NCBI RefSeq assembly: GCF_001642995.1
Contig: NZ_LOHS01000075.1
Coordinates: forward strand, 143,144 to 207,143
Source: Streptomyces jeddahensis
GTDB taxonomy: Bacteria > Actinomycetota > Actinomycetes > Streptomycetales > Streptomycetaceae
DNA length: 64,000 nucleotides
Direction: 5' to 3'
This document shows, piece by piece, positions 8,301 through 16,242 of this stretch. Within the stretch, counting starts at the first letter, position 1; every line of letters starts with the position of its first letter. The notes under the pieces were generated by a model that saw only the letters and a program-made list of their open reading frames with translations, searched no databases and was not told where the DNA came from. A program made the translations under genes and the position numbers.

Positions 8301-10579
8301 GGAAGCACGTCACCGTCACGGTGAACGGCGCGACCGAGACGGCGGTCCTCTACGTGGACGGCGCCGAGGCGGCCCGCGCGACGGGCGTCACCATCAAGCC
8401 GTCCGAGCTGTACGACGCGTCGAAGGGCTACACCGGCTACATCGGCAAGTCCCTTTACTCCCCGGACCCGTACTTCGGCGGCGAGGTCGACGACTTCCGG
8501 ATCTACAACCGGGCCCTGTCACCCGCCGAGATCCTGGAACTCAGCGGGAACACCACGGGCATCGCCGCGGCGACCCACCCCGCGCTGAAGGTCGACGCGA
8601 TCATCGACGACGCGGACAGCCGCATCACGCTCCCGCTGAGCGAGGGCAGTGATCTCACGGCTCTGGCGCCGGAGTTCACCCTCGCCCACGGCGCGTCCAT
8701 CAGCCCCGCCTCCGGCACGCTCCGCGACTTCACCGACCCGGTGACGTACGAGGTCACGGGCTCGGACGGCAAGAAGCGCACCTGGACGGTGGAGGCCCTG
8801 GAGATGAAGAGCCCGGTCCTTCCGGGGCTCAACGCCGACCCGAACATCGCAAGGTTCGGCGACACCTTCTATATGTATCCGACCACCGACGGCTTCCCGG
8901 GCTGGAGCGGTACGCAGTTCAAGGCGTACTCGTCCACGGACCTGGTCCACTGGAAGGACCACGGCGTCATCCTCGACCTCGGACCGGACGTCAACTGGGC
9001 CGACAGCAGGGCCTGGGCCCCCGCGATCGAGGAGAAGAACGGCAAGTACTACTTCTACTTCTGCGCCGACGCGAACATCGGCGTCGCGGTGTCCGACTCG
9101 CCCACCGGCCCGTTCAAGGACGCACTGGGCAAGCCGCTCATCCCCGCCGGCCAGTTCACCGGCCAGATGATCGACCCGGCCGTCTTCACCGAGGACGACG
9201 GCCAGTCGTACCTCTACTGGGGCAACGGCCGGGCGTACGTCGTGCCGCTCAACGAGGACATGGTCTCCTTCGACTCCTCGAAGGTCACCAACATCACGCC
9301 CAGCGGCTACAACGAGGGCTCCTTCGTCATCAAGCGCAAGGACACCTACTACTTCATGTGGTCGGAGAACGACACCCGGGACGAGAACTACCGGGTCGCC
9401 TACGCCACCGGGTCCTCGCCCCTGGGGCCCTGGACGAAGCAGGGCGTGATCCTCGACAAGCGCCTCGACCTCGGCATCAAGGGCACGGGTCACCACTCCA
9501 TGGTGCACGTGCCGAACACCCACGACTGGTACATCGCCTACCACCGCTTCGCCATCCCCGGCGGTGACGGCACCCACCGCGAAACGACCGTCGACAAGCT
9601 GGAGTTCGACTCCGACGGCCTGATCAAGAAGGTCGTCCCCACCCTGACCAGCATCGACCCGGTCACCATCGTCCGCGCCGGCCCGAACGCGATGGGCACC
9701 GAGGGCAGCGCCACCCCCCTCACCGGCACGATCTCCGGGGCAGGCACCCCGAAGTGGACGGTGGAGGACGGAGCACCGTGCGTCTTCTCCGACCCCAACG
9801 CCATCCTGACCACGATCACCTGCGACGACGACGGCACCTACAAGGTCACGCTGACCGGCGGCCGCAGCAGCGACACCCTCACCGTCACCGTGGACAACGC
9901 GGCTCCGGTGATCACCTCGGCCACGGGCCCGACGGAACCGGTGGCGGCCCGCAAGCGCACCGTCGTCACCGCCGAGTTCACCGACCTGGGCTCCGGTGAC
10001 ACTCAGACCTGCACGGTCGACTGGAAGGACGGCACCGACCCCACCTCCGGCGAGGTCACCGCCTCCGGCTGCGCAGCGGCCCACACCTACACCGCGGCGG
10101 GCATCCACCGCCCGGTGATCACCGTGACCGACGACGACGGCGGCTCGGACAGCACCAAGCTCCCCGAACTGATCGTCTACGACCGCGCGGCCGGTCCCGC
10201 GGCCGGCGACGGCACCATCGCCTCCCCGGCGGGTGCCTACCCCGGCAACCCGGATCTGACCGGGAAAGCAGCCTTCTCCTTCACGGCCCAGTACAAGAAG
10301 GAAGCCACCGCCCCGTCCGGCAACGCGGCTTTCGACTTCAAGGCCGGCGACGTGAAGTTCCGTTCCACCTCGTCGGACTGGCTCGTGGTGACGGACTCCG
10401 AAGCCCACTACCAGGGTTCCGGGACGGTCAACGGCACCGGCGGCTACGGCTTCCGCATCACCGTCACCGACGGCCCGGACACCTTCCGCATCAAGCTCTG
10501 GAACAAGTCCACCGGCGACGTCCTCTACGACAACCTCACCGGCGCCGCCACCCACGGCATCAGCGTCGGCACCGAGTAG
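5387..10579 (+). CDS. Giant secreted protein with two GH43 catalytic domains, two LamG modules and Ig-like linkers
   Basis: The protein has 1730 residues. Approximate layout: signal peptide 1-39 (ending VQAA); LamG-like lectin domain 42-245; two atrophied bacterial Ig domains 252-432; first GH43 domain 442-745 (GLRDPFIIRSPEGDKFY, NTWAPEAFYD, AAEGPLVFK); Big_4-type Ig domain 752-828; second LamG 837-1052; DUF5018-like segment 1059-1140; second GH43 domain 1143-1420 (LNADPNIARFGDTFYMY, RAWAPAIEEKNGKYY, YNEGSFVIKRKD); PKD/Ig-like region 1435-1600; unassigned C-terminal domain 1605-1730. Both GH43 domains keep the Asp and Glu positions, so both are probably active on arabinose-, xylose- or galactose-containing polymers. 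No sortase motif or S-layer anchor was seen, so it is probably released. Transcribed divergently from the three-gene GH43 operon. An AAGGGA site lies 12 nt before the ATG. Confidence 0.88.
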   Translation: MHMQRPRSRARRLVGCLSGLTAASLFLGVAGPAAPVQAAEITDGLALWYKLDAASGTTVTDASGNGQDGTVNGTAGWSGTGEGLAFNGSDTYVKVPNNIMSGMNSITVSMDVKIDSAQATPYFIYGFGNTSGTSGNGYLFTTGNTFRTSIATGNWSTEQTTQPSASRALTRSVWKHVTYTQTGSIGVLYEDGVEVARNTSVTITPGAIGSGTTTANYIGKSVYPGDKLFKGRIRDFRVYNRALAATEVEQLSLPVNTQGIAHDKAALTLGDTSAVVSDLTLPKTGTAGGSTISWASDNPSVVSDTGAVTRPAAGEPDGHATLTATLKKGTVTDTKSFDITVPAAFDDATATKQSAEALTVHNIDDVRGNLTLPATGMYGTKVAWSSAKPDVVSADGVVQRPAHGDGATTVELTATVTKGDAKATRVFTAKVPELPAKEALKGYMFSYFTGEGTSDGEQLYFGLSKGNDPLRWRELNDGKPVLTSTLGEKGLRDPFIIRSPEGDKFYQIATDLRIYGSGNWDASQRTGSKSIMVWESTDLVHWTNQRLVKVSPDSAGNTWAPEAFYDAERGEYVVFWASKLYDNAEHSGDTYNRMMYATTRDFYTFSEPKVWIDRGYSVIDSTMIKHDGTYYRLSKDERNNTSSTPNSKFIFQEKSDSILDLSWDFVAEGIGKGAMSAAEGPLVFKSNTEEKWYAFLDEFGGRGYIPFETTDLASGNWTPSTDYDLPAKPRHGTVLPVTQAEYDRLLRAYQPDQLVESVEDVSVKTRIGDAPVLPATVIADYADGVERPVSVTWDDVPESAYAQAGTFTVKGSLPDGAALRAQAEVTVSEEGPDAPADMILHYDFDETGGNIARDSSGHGYHGTYVRTPDFGTGVEGGSFKMSGGSSASTTSPYVRIPNGVLKGVDSVTVSTYAKWKGGDNFQWLFGLGPDSNKYLFATPSNGGGKLFSAITKATWSGEKQMVGGSQLTPGEWKHVTVTVNGATETAVLYVDGAEAARATGVTIKPSELYDASKGYTGYIGKSLYSPDPYFGGEVDDFRIYNRALSPAEILELSGNTTGIAAATHPALKVDAIIDDADSRITLPLSEGSDLTALAPEFTLAHGASISPASGTLRDFTDPVTYEVTGSDGKKRTWTVEALEMKSPVLPGLNADPNIARFGDTFYMYPTTDGFPGWSGTQFKAYSSTDLVHWKDHGVILDLGPDVNWADSRAWAPAIEEKNGKYYFYFCADANIGVAVSDSPTGPFKDALGKPLIPAGQFTGQMIDPAVFTEDDGQSYLYWGNGRAYVVPLNEDMVSFDSSKVTNITPSGYNEGSFVIKRKDTYYFMWSENDTRDENYRVAYATGSSPLGPWTKQGVILDKRLDLGIKGTGHHSMVHVPNTHDWYIAYHRFAIPGGDGTHRETTVDKLEFDSDGLIKKVVPTLTSIDPVTIVRAGPNAMGTEGSATPLTGTISGAGTPKWTVEDGAPCVFSDPNAILTTITCDDDGTYKVTLTGGRSSDTLTVTVDNAAPVITSATGPTEPVAARKRTVVTAEFTDLGSGDTQTCTVDWKDGTDPTSGEVTASGCAAAHTYTAAGIHRPVITVTDDDGGSDSTKLPELIVYDRAAGPAAGDGTIASPAGAYPGNPDLTGKAAFSFTAQYKKEATAPSGNAAFDFKAGDVKFRSTSSDWLVVTDSEAHYQGSGTVNGTGGYGFRITVTDGPDTFRIKLWNKSTGDVLYDNLTGAATHGISVGTE

Positions 10580-10613
10580 CGGGGAGGGCCGCAAGGCCCT
10601 CGTACAACACGGT

Positions 10614-10658
10614 CAAGGAGCGGCGCCCGGGAGTAGAAGTCCCGGGCGCCGCTCCTTG
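10614..10658. terminator. Very strong hairpin terminator
   Basis: A perfect 19-bp stem (10614-10632 with 10640-10658, arm CAAGGAGCGGCGCCCGGGA) has a 7-nt loop. It is 35 nt after the stop of the double-GH43 gene and faces the convergent aldo/keto reductase gene. A smaller hairpin (GAGGGCC-GCAA-GGCCCTC) precedes it at about 10584-10601. Confidence 0.9.
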
Positions 10659-10771
10659 TGGCAACAGCGTCGGCCCGGCGAGAAATGCGGCCCGCAGCAA
10701 CGCCTCCCCGGCCACCGACGCGGGGTGAGCTGCCAAAACGCCGGTGTGACACACGTTCAGCTCTGGGGTAT

Positions 10772-11644
10772 TCAGCGGCTGATGTCGTCCAGCTCGGTCA
10801 AGTCCTCATGGGAGAGGGAGAGTCCCGCGCCGGCGACGTTCTCGCGCAGGTGCTCCTTCGATGACGTGCCGGGGATGAGCAGGACGTTCGGTGATCGCTG
10901 CAGCAGCCAGGCCAGTGCGACGGACATCTGTGTCGCCTTCAATCGGGCTGCGACCGCCGAGAGCGCCGAGGATTGAAGCGGCGTAAAGCCCCCGAGGGGG
11001 AAGAAGGGCACGTACGCGACGTCGTCGGTGGCGAGCCGGTCGATGAGCTTGTCGTCGTGGCGGTGGGCGAGGTTGTACATGTTCTGCACGCACACGATCG
11101 GCGCGATGCTCTGTGCCTCGGTGACCTGCTCCTCGGTGGCGTTGCTGACCCCGAGGTGGCGGATCAGGCCCTGCTGCTGGAGTTCGACGAGCGTCTCGAA
11201 CGCCTCGGCGAGTGAGCCGGGCTGGGGACCTTCGGCGTTGCCGAGTCGGAGGTTGACCAGGTCGAGTACGTCGAGCCGGAGGGAGTTGAGGTTGTCGTGG
11301 ACCTGGCGGCGCAGATCTTCGGGTCGTCGGGCCGTAGGCCAGCCACCCTGTTCGTCGCGGGTCGCGCCCACCTTGGTCACGATGTGCAGCGACTCGGGAT
11401 AGGGGTGCAGTGCCTCGCGGATCAACTCGTTGGTGACGCGCGGCCCGTAGGCGTCGCTGGTGTCGATGTGGGTGATACCGAGGTCGACCGCTTCACGCAG
11501 AACGGCCAGGGCACCCTCGCGATCGTCGGGCGGCCCCATGACCCACGGGCCGGCCAGTTGCATGGCGCCGTAGCCGAACCGGGTGACGGTCAGGTCGCCC
11601 AGAGTCCAGGTGCCGCCGGGAAGAGAGAGGGAGGGTGTGCTCAT
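10772..11644 (-). CDS. Aldo/keto reductase
   Basis: The start is the ATG at 11644, preceded by AAAGG; an upstream ATG at 11758 would add 38 non-conserved residues. The 290-residue protein is a NADPH-dependent reductase of the AKR TIM-barrel family. Visible catalytic residues are Asp61 and Tyr66 in HIDTSDAYGP, Lys91 in IVTKVG and His in IRHLGVSN. The C-terminal cofactor-binding part includes NVLLIPGTSSKEHLREN. Substrate is unknown. It is transcribed divergently from an HxlR-type regulator with two inverted repeats between them, the usual pattern for HxlR-controlled oxidoreductases responding to reactive aldehydes or quinones. Confidence 0.9.
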   Translation of the reverse strand: MSTPSLSLPGGTWTLGDLTVTRFGYGAMQLAGPWVMGPPDDREGALAVLREAVDLGITHIDTSDAYGPRVTNELIREALHPYPESLHIVTKVGATRDEQGGWPTARRPEDLRRQVHDNLNSLRLDVLDLVNLRLGNAEGPQPGSLAEAFETLVELQQQGLIRHLGVSNATEEQVTEAQSIAPIVCVQNMYNLAHRHDDKLIDRLATDDVAYVPFFPLGGFTPLQSSALSAVAARLKATQMSVALAWLLQRSPNVLLIPGTSSKEHLRENVAGAGLSLSHEDLTELDDISR

Positions 11645-11712
11645 CTTGTTGCCTTTCGTCGTGCACTTAGGGGGTGTCGCCTGCTGCCTCTCTGCATCAG
11701 CATTGGAGAGAA

Positions 11713-11745
11713 ACTTCCTGTCGGGAAGTAGGCACTTTGGAGTGC
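11713..11745. promoter_or_regulatory. Two adjacent inverted repeats between AKR and HxlR genes
   Basis: ACTTCC-N5-GGAAGT (11713-11729) and GCACT-N4-AGTGC (11732-11745) lie side by side in the 132-bp divergent promoter region. They are good candidates for the HxlR binding site controlling both genes. Which, if either, is the true operator is inference. Confidence 0.55.
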
Positions 11746-11776
11746 GTAACCCACCCATTGGTGAGAGGTGCGATCA

Positions 11777-12223
11777 GTGACGACGATGAAGGCGGCCCAG
11801 AAGAGGGCTCAGGCCAAGGTGGAGTACAACGCGTTCCTGGCAGGGTGCCCCAGCCGGCAGTTGCTCGACCGAATCTCGGACAAGTGGGTCGTCCTGATCC
11901 TGTGTGCGCTGGGTGGCGACAACGGCCCTGGCCAGCCCGGTGCAGCACACGCAGACGCTCCGAAGGCGATGCGTTACTCCGAGATCTCTCGTCTTCTGGC
12001 CGGGGTCAGCCAGAAGATGCTGACGCAGACGCTACGGTCGCTGGAGCGCGATGGTCTGCTCACCCGTACCGTGACGCCAACTGTCCCTGTCACCGTCTCC
12101 TACGAGCTGACCGACCTCGGCCTCTCGCTCCACCACATGACGCGCGGGCTCAGAAACTGGGCGCAGACACACATGGCCGAGGTCCTCGCAAACCGCGAGA
12201 ACTACGACGCTCGCACCTCCTGA
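11777..12223 (+). CDS. HxlR-family winged-helix transcriptional regulator
   Basis: I use the GTG at 11777, which has GAGAGG 8 nt upstream; an in-frame GTG at 11768 would add three residues. The 148-residue protein has the HxlR core: CPSRQLLDRISDKWVVLILCALGG, then a winged helix with the recognition segment RYSEISRLLAGVSQKMLTQ and the wing LERDGLLTRTV...VSYELTDLGLSL. The Cys in AGCPSRQLLD is at the position used for thiol or electrophile sensing in some relatives. An insertion of about 17 residues (GDNGPGQPGAAHADAPKAM) lies between helix 2 and the recognition region. It probably represses itself and the divergent aldo/keto reductase. Confidence 0.88.
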   Translation: MTTMKAAQKRAQAKVEYNAFLAGCPSRQLLDRISDKWVVLILCALGGDNGPGQPGAAHADAPKAMRYSEISRLLAGVSQKMLTQTLRSLERDGLLTRTVTPTVPVTVSYELTDLGLSLHHMTRGLRNWAQTHMAEVLANRENYDARTS

Positions 12224-12246
12224 CGACTCACATCCAACCATGCAAC

Positions 12247-12266
12247 AGCTCCGTATTTACGGAGCT
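12247..12266 (+). terminator. Short hairpin terminator after the HxlR gene
   Basis: AGCTCCGTA-TT-TACGGAGCT, a perfect 9-bp stem, lies 24 nt after the stop codon. Confidence 0.65.
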
Positions 12267-12379
12267 ACACCCTCAACTGCGAAGAGCCCGTATAGGCCGG
12301 TCGTCGAGGGGTAATTCGGGGAGGGCCGCTTGGCTGCCTTGCGGCTGGGGCCGGAGACAGCAGTGCTGCACAAACGGAA

Positions 12380-12441
12380 GGGCCGGAGCGGTCCGTCCGC
12401 GTGGCACTCATCGTGCCCCGCGTGGCGGACCGCTCCGGCCC
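12380..12441 (-). terminator. Large two-level hairpin terminator of the YtfQRT-type operon
   Basis: A perfect 16-bp outer stem (12380-12395 with 12426-12441, arm GGGCCGGAGCGGTCCG) encloses a smaller hairpin (GGCAC-TCATC-GTGCC, 12403-12417). It is 30 nt beyond the stop of the last gene of the ABC operon on the reverse strand. Confidence 0.85.
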
Positions 12442-12469
12442 GATGGTCGCCCTGGTCGACCGTCCCGGC

Positions 12470-13510
12470 TCAGGTCTTCCTGCGCGCCGTCATCGCCCGC
12501 TGTATGAGGATGAACGCGCACAGCAACACACCCGTGGCGATCTTCGTCCACCAAGAGCTGAGCGTGCCCTCGAACTGGATGATGCTCTTGATCAGGCCCA
12601 GCACGAGGACGCCGAACAGAGTGCCCAGGACGTAACCGGAGCCGCCCGTCAGCAGCGTGCCGCCGATGACGACCGCGGCGATTGCGTCGAGCTCCATGCC
12701 GACGGCGTGCAGCGGGTCGCCGGACTGGATGTACAGCATGAACAGCAGGCCGGCCAGCGCCGAGCAGAAGCCGCTCACGGTGTACACGGCGATCTTCGTG
12801 CCGCCAAGCGGAAGTCCCATCAGCAGCGCCGACTGCTCGTTGCCGCCGATGGCGTACACCCGGCGGCCGAAGCGCGTGTAGTGGAGTATGTAGAAGGCGG
12901 CGGCGAGGACGACCAGGGCGACGATGGCGCCGATCGACAGCTCCCCCAGTCCGAGCGAGACCCGGGTCTGGGCCATGCTGCTCACCGTGGAGTCGCCGAT
13001 GGAGATGGACTCCTTGCTGATGACCAGGCAGAGGCCCCGGAAGAGGAAGAGGCCGGCGAGGGTCACGATGAACGGTTGGATCTCGAAGTTGTGGATCACA
13101 TAGCCCATGAGGAAGCCGCCGAACGCGCCCACCCCCAGGGCGAGCGGGATGACCAGCATCAGCGGCAAGCCCTGACGCTCCACCAGCCACGCCGTGAACA
13201 TGGTGGTGAAGCCGATCAGCGAGCCGACGGACAGATCGATGCCGCCGGACATGATGACGAAGGTGGCGCCGACGGCGGCGACCAGCAGATAGCCGTTGTC
13301 GATGAACAGGTTGAGGAAGACCTGCGGTTCGCCGAAACCGTAGTTCTGGTAGCGGCTGAGACCGCCGATGTACATCGCGAGGAACAGGGCGGCCGTGACC
13401 AGGACGGGCAGCCGCCGGTCGCCGAGCAGGCGCGCGGCCGTGGACGCCTGTGCCGGCGTGGACGGCGTACGGCCTTCCGCTGCCGTACGGGTCTTGGTGG
13501 TCGCGCTCAT
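12470..13510 (-). CDS. yjfF: Sugar ABC transporter permease, YjfF type
   Basis: The 346-residue integral membrane protein belongs to the CUT2 (RbsC-like) permeases, with about ten hydrophobic segments and the family motif MSGGIDLSVGSLIGF near residue 105 and VVIGGTLLTGGSGYVLGTLFG near residue 285. The start is the ATG at 13510 with GGAGG upstream, overlapping the stop of the previous permease by four bases (ATGA), so translation is coupled. In E. coli the matching pair YtfT-YjfF forms a heterodimeric channel for galactofuranose with ATPase YtfR and binding protein YtfQ; the same set and order occurs here. The last 8-10 residues (TARRKT) are cytoplasmic. Confidence 0.85.
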   Translation of the reverse strand: MSATTKTRTAAEGRTPSTPAQASTAARLLGDRRLPVLVTAALFLAMYIGGLSRYQNYGFGEPQVFLNLFIDNGYLLVAAVGATFVIMSGGIDLSVGSLIGFTTMFTAWLVERQGLPLMLVIPLALGVGAFGGFLMGYVIHNFEIQPFIVTLAGLFLFRGLCLVISKESISIGDSTVSSMAQTRVSLGLGELSIGAIVALVVLAAAFYILHYTRFGRRVYAIGGNEQSALLMGLPLGGTKIAVYTVSGFCSALAGLLFMLYIQSGDPLHAVGMELDAIAAVVIGGTLLTGGSGYVLGTLFGVLVLGLIKSIIQFEGTLSSWWTKIATGVLLCAFILIQRAMTARRKT

Positions 13511-14607
13511 CGCGACACCTCCATCTTCGGGGCGGCGTCGGCCGGGGTGGTGGGCTCCGCCGGGGCGGTGGTCCGGGCGCGTCCCTTCGCGCCGAAGACC
13601 TTGGCCCGGAACTTCGGGGACTGCAGCAGGCAGACGACGATGACGACGACGGCCTTGAAGACCAGGTTGGTCTGGGTGGGTACGCCGATGGTGTAGATCG
13701 TGGTGGTCAGGGTCTGGATGACGAGGGCGCCGATCACGGTGCCACCGATGGAGAACCGGCCGCCGAGCAGCGAGGTGCCGCCGATGACGACCGCGAGGAT
13801 CGCGTCCAGCTCGATCCACAGGCCGGCGTTGTTGCCGTCCGCGGCCGAGGTGTTGGAGCTGATCATCAGGCCGGCGATGCCCGCGCACAGGGCGCAGAAC
13901 ATGTACACCATGATCTTGATGCGCCGGGAGCGGATGCCGACCAGGCGGCTGGCCTCGGCGTTGCCGCCGACCGACTCGACGAGCAGGCCGAGCGCCGTAC
14001 GGCGGGTCAGGGCGACGGTGACGGCCACGACGGCGGCCACCACGAAGATGGAGAAGGGCAGGGTCAGCCAGTAGCCGCCGCCGATGAGCTTGTACGGCTC
14101 GCTGTTGATGGTGATGATCTGACCGTCGGTGATCAGCTGGGCGACACCGCGTCCGGCGACCATGATGATGAGGGTCGCGATGATGGGCTGGATGCCCATC
14201 CGGGCGACCAGGAAGCCGTTCCACAGGCCGCAGACCACTGCCGCCACCAGGCCGATGCCCATGGCGAGGAAGACCCCCGCCAGCGCGTTCTGGTCGGCCT
14301 GATCGCTGATGTACGAGCAGGTCAGGGCGCCGGTGATGGCGACCACGGCGCCGACGGAGAGGTCGATGCCGCCGGTGGCGATGACCAGAGTCATGCCGAC
14401 CGCCACCAGGATCAGCGGCGAGCCGAACAGCACGATCGAGACGAGGCTGCCGTAGAGGTGGCCGTCGGTCATCCTGATCGCGAAGAAGTCGGGTGTGAAG
14501 GGGACGTTGACGAGCAGCAGGGCGATCAGGACCGCGACCGGCCAGAACAGGTGGTGGCGCGTCAGTGCTCGCCAGCGGGAGGGGGTGGTCACTGCCGGGG
14601 TACTCAC
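13507..14607 (-). CDS. ytfT: Sugar ABC transporter permease, YtfT type
   Basis: This 366-residue CUT2 permease has about ten membrane segments, with IATGGIDLSVGAVVAITGAL near residue 70 and VVIGGTSLLGGRFSIGGTVIGAL near residue 270. The C-terminal 40 residues are a hydrophilic tail rich in Lys, Arg, Ala and Pro. It partners the YjfF-like permease that follows. Both ends overlap neighbours by four bases. Assignment to the galactofuranose-type family rests on the gene set and the paired permeases; transported sugar could also be arabinose or galactose. Confidence 0.85.
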   Translation of the reverse strand: MSTPAVTTPSRWRALTRHHLFWPVAVLIALLLVNVPFTPDFFAIRMTDGHLYGSLVSIVLFGSPLILVAVGMTLVIATGGIDLSVGAVVAITGALTCSYISDQADQNALAGVFLAMGIGLVAAVVCGLWNGFLVARMGIQPIIATLIIMVAGRGVAQLITDGQIITINSEPYKLIGGGYWLTLPFSIFVVAAVVAVTVALTRRTALGLLVESVGGNAEASRLVGIRSRRIKIMVYMFCALCAGIAGLMISSNTSAADGNNAGLWIELDAILAVVIGGTSLLGGRFSIGGTVIGALVIQTLTTTIYTIGVPTQTNLVFKAVVVIVVCLLQSPKFRAKVFGAKGRARTTAPAEPTTPADAAPKMEVSR

Positions 14608-16142
14608 TGGTGCTCTCCGCTCGCGATGGTCTCCAGGATCCGGCTGGTGGTGATCTCAGGCCCGTTGGTCAGCTGCGCCACCAGCCGGCGGTCGCGCAGC
14701 ACTCCGATGGTGTGACTGAGCCGGAGTACCTCCTCCAGCTCGGCCGCGATGTACAGCACGGACATGCCGTCCTCGGAGAGCGAGACCACGAGCTTCTGGA
14801 TCTCCGCCTTCGCGCCGATGTCGATACCGCGCGTCGGCTCGTCCAGGATCAGTAGCTTGGGCTGGGTGATCAGCCAGCGGGCCAGCAGCACCTTCTGCTG
14901 GTTGCCGCCGCTGAGCTGGCCGACGCGGGCCTCGGGGTTGGCGGGGCGGATGTCCAGCGCCTTGATGTACTTGGCGACGAGTTCGTCGCGCTGCGATGCC
15001 GGGATGGGCCGGGTCCAGCCGCGCGCCGCCTGCAGGGCGAGAATGATGTTCTCACGCACCGTCAGGTCCGGTACGAGACCCTCGGTCTTGCGGTTCTCCG
15101 AGCAGAACGCGACGCCGGCGCCGATGGCGTCGTTGGGGGCGCTCATCGAGACCTGCTTGCCGGCGACGGTCACCTTGCCGCTGTCGGGCTGGTCGGCGCC
15201 GAACAGCAGCCGAGCCAGTTCGGTGCGGCCCGAGCCGAGCAGTCCGGCGAGGCCGAGCACCTCGCCCTTCTTGATCTCCAGGTCGAAGGGGGCGATACCG
15301 CCGGTGCGGCCCAGGCCCTCGGCCTTGACGAGCGTCTCGCCGACGTCGGAGCGCAGCTGGTGCTCGTGGAGCTCCTCCAGCTGGTCCAGGGCCTTGCCGA
15401 TCATCAGCTCGATCAGCCCGACCTGGTCGAGGTCGGCCACCATGTGCTCGCCGACCAGGGTGCCATTGCGCAGCACGGTCATGCGGTCGCAGATCTCGTA
15501 GATCTGGTCGAGGAAGTGCGACACGAAGAGGATCGCGACGCCCTCGTCCCGCAGGCGCCGCATCAGGCGGAACAGTTCGAGGACCTCGTCGCGGTCGAGG
15601 CTGGAGGTGGGCTCGTCCAGGACGAGCACCTTGGTGCCGGAGCCCTCGCCGTCGCTGTCGCCGTGGCCCACAGACCGTACGATCGCGACCAGTTGCTGCA
15701 CTGCCAGCGGGTACGAGGACAGCGGCGCCGTCACGTCGATGTCGAGGCCGAGGCGGTCGACCATCTCCGCGGCTTCCTTGCGCATCCGCTTCCACTGGAT
15801 GCGGCCCGCGCGGGTGGGTTCACGGCCGATGAAGATGTTCTCCGCCACCGAGAGGTTGGGGCAGAGGTTGACCTCCTGGTAGACCGTGCTGATGCCGGCG
15901 TGCTGCGCCTGCAGCGGGCTGCCGAACTGCACGGACTTGCCGTCGAGGGTGATGGTGCCGCCGTCCAGGGAGTAGACCCCGGTCAGCACCTTGATGAGGG
16001 TGGACTTTCCGGCCCCGTTCTCGCCCATGAGGGCGTGGATCTCGCCGGGGAAGAGCCGGAAGTCGACGCCCGACAGAGCCCGTACCCCCGGAAACTCTTT
16101 GACAATGCCCGTCATCTCCAGGACGGGCCGCGGCTCTGCCAT
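14604..16142 (-). CDS. ytfR: Sugar ABC transporter ATP-binding protein with two ATPase domains, YtfR type
   Basis: The 512-residue tandem ATPase is typical of CUT2 importers. The first domain has Walker A GENGAGKSTLIKVLTG, Q-loop VYQEVNLCPNLSVAENI, and Walker B VLVLDEPTSSLD. Its ABC signature is degenerate (SSYPLAVQQLVAIVRS). The second domain has the degenerate P-loop GLLGSGRTELARLLFG, a full signature VGQLSGGNQQKVLLARWL and LILDEPTRGIDIGAKAEIQ. Such asymmetry is the rule in this family. An extra linker of about 12 residues rich in Gly and Ser (GHGDSDGEGSGTK) precedes Walker B of domain 1. It energises the two permeases that follow. The spacer from the binding-protein gene contains a hairpin. 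Confidence 0.9.
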   Translation of the reverse strand: MAEPRPVLEMTGIVKEFPGVRALSGVDFRLFPGEIHALMGENGAGKSTLIKVLTGVYSLDGGTITLDGKSVQFGSPLQAQHAGISTVYQEVNLCPNLSVAENIFIGREPTRAGRIQWKRMRKEAAEMVDRLGLDIDVTAPLSSYPLAVQQLVAIVRSVGHGDSDGEGSGTKVLVLDEPTSSLDRDEVLELFRLMRRLRDEGVAILFVSHFLDQIYEICDRMTVLRNGTLVGEHMVADLDQVGLIELMIGKALDQLEELHEHQLRSDVGETLVKAEGLGRTGGIAPFDLEIKKGEVLGLAGLLGSGRTELARLLFGADQPDSGKVTVAGKQVSMSAPNDAIGAGVAFCSENRKTEGLVPDLTVRENIILALQAARGWTRPIPASQRDELVAKYIKALDIRPANPEARVGQLSGGNQQKVLLARWLITQPKLLILDEPTRGIDIGAKAEIQKLVVSLSEDGMSVLYIAAELEEVLRLSHTIGVLRDRRLVAQLTNGPEITTSRILETIASGEHQ

Positions 16143-16174
16143 GGCAGCGCTCCTCGTGAAGTGGGTTCAGGCCC

Positions 16175-16226
16175 GCAGGGAGCCTTCCGGGACCGGATGG
16201 TCGCCGGTCGGCCGGAGACTCCCTGC
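16175..16226 (-). terminator. Intercistronic hairpin between binding-protein and ATPase genes
   Basis: GCAGGGAG (16175-16182) pairs with CTCCCTGC (16219-16226), continued inward by CTTCCGG/CCGGAG pairing. Such hairpins after the first gene of an ABC operon usually act as partial terminators or mRNA stabilisers, giving more binding protein than membrane components. Confidence 0.65.
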
Positions 16227-16242
16227 CGGTGGGTGCGGTCGG

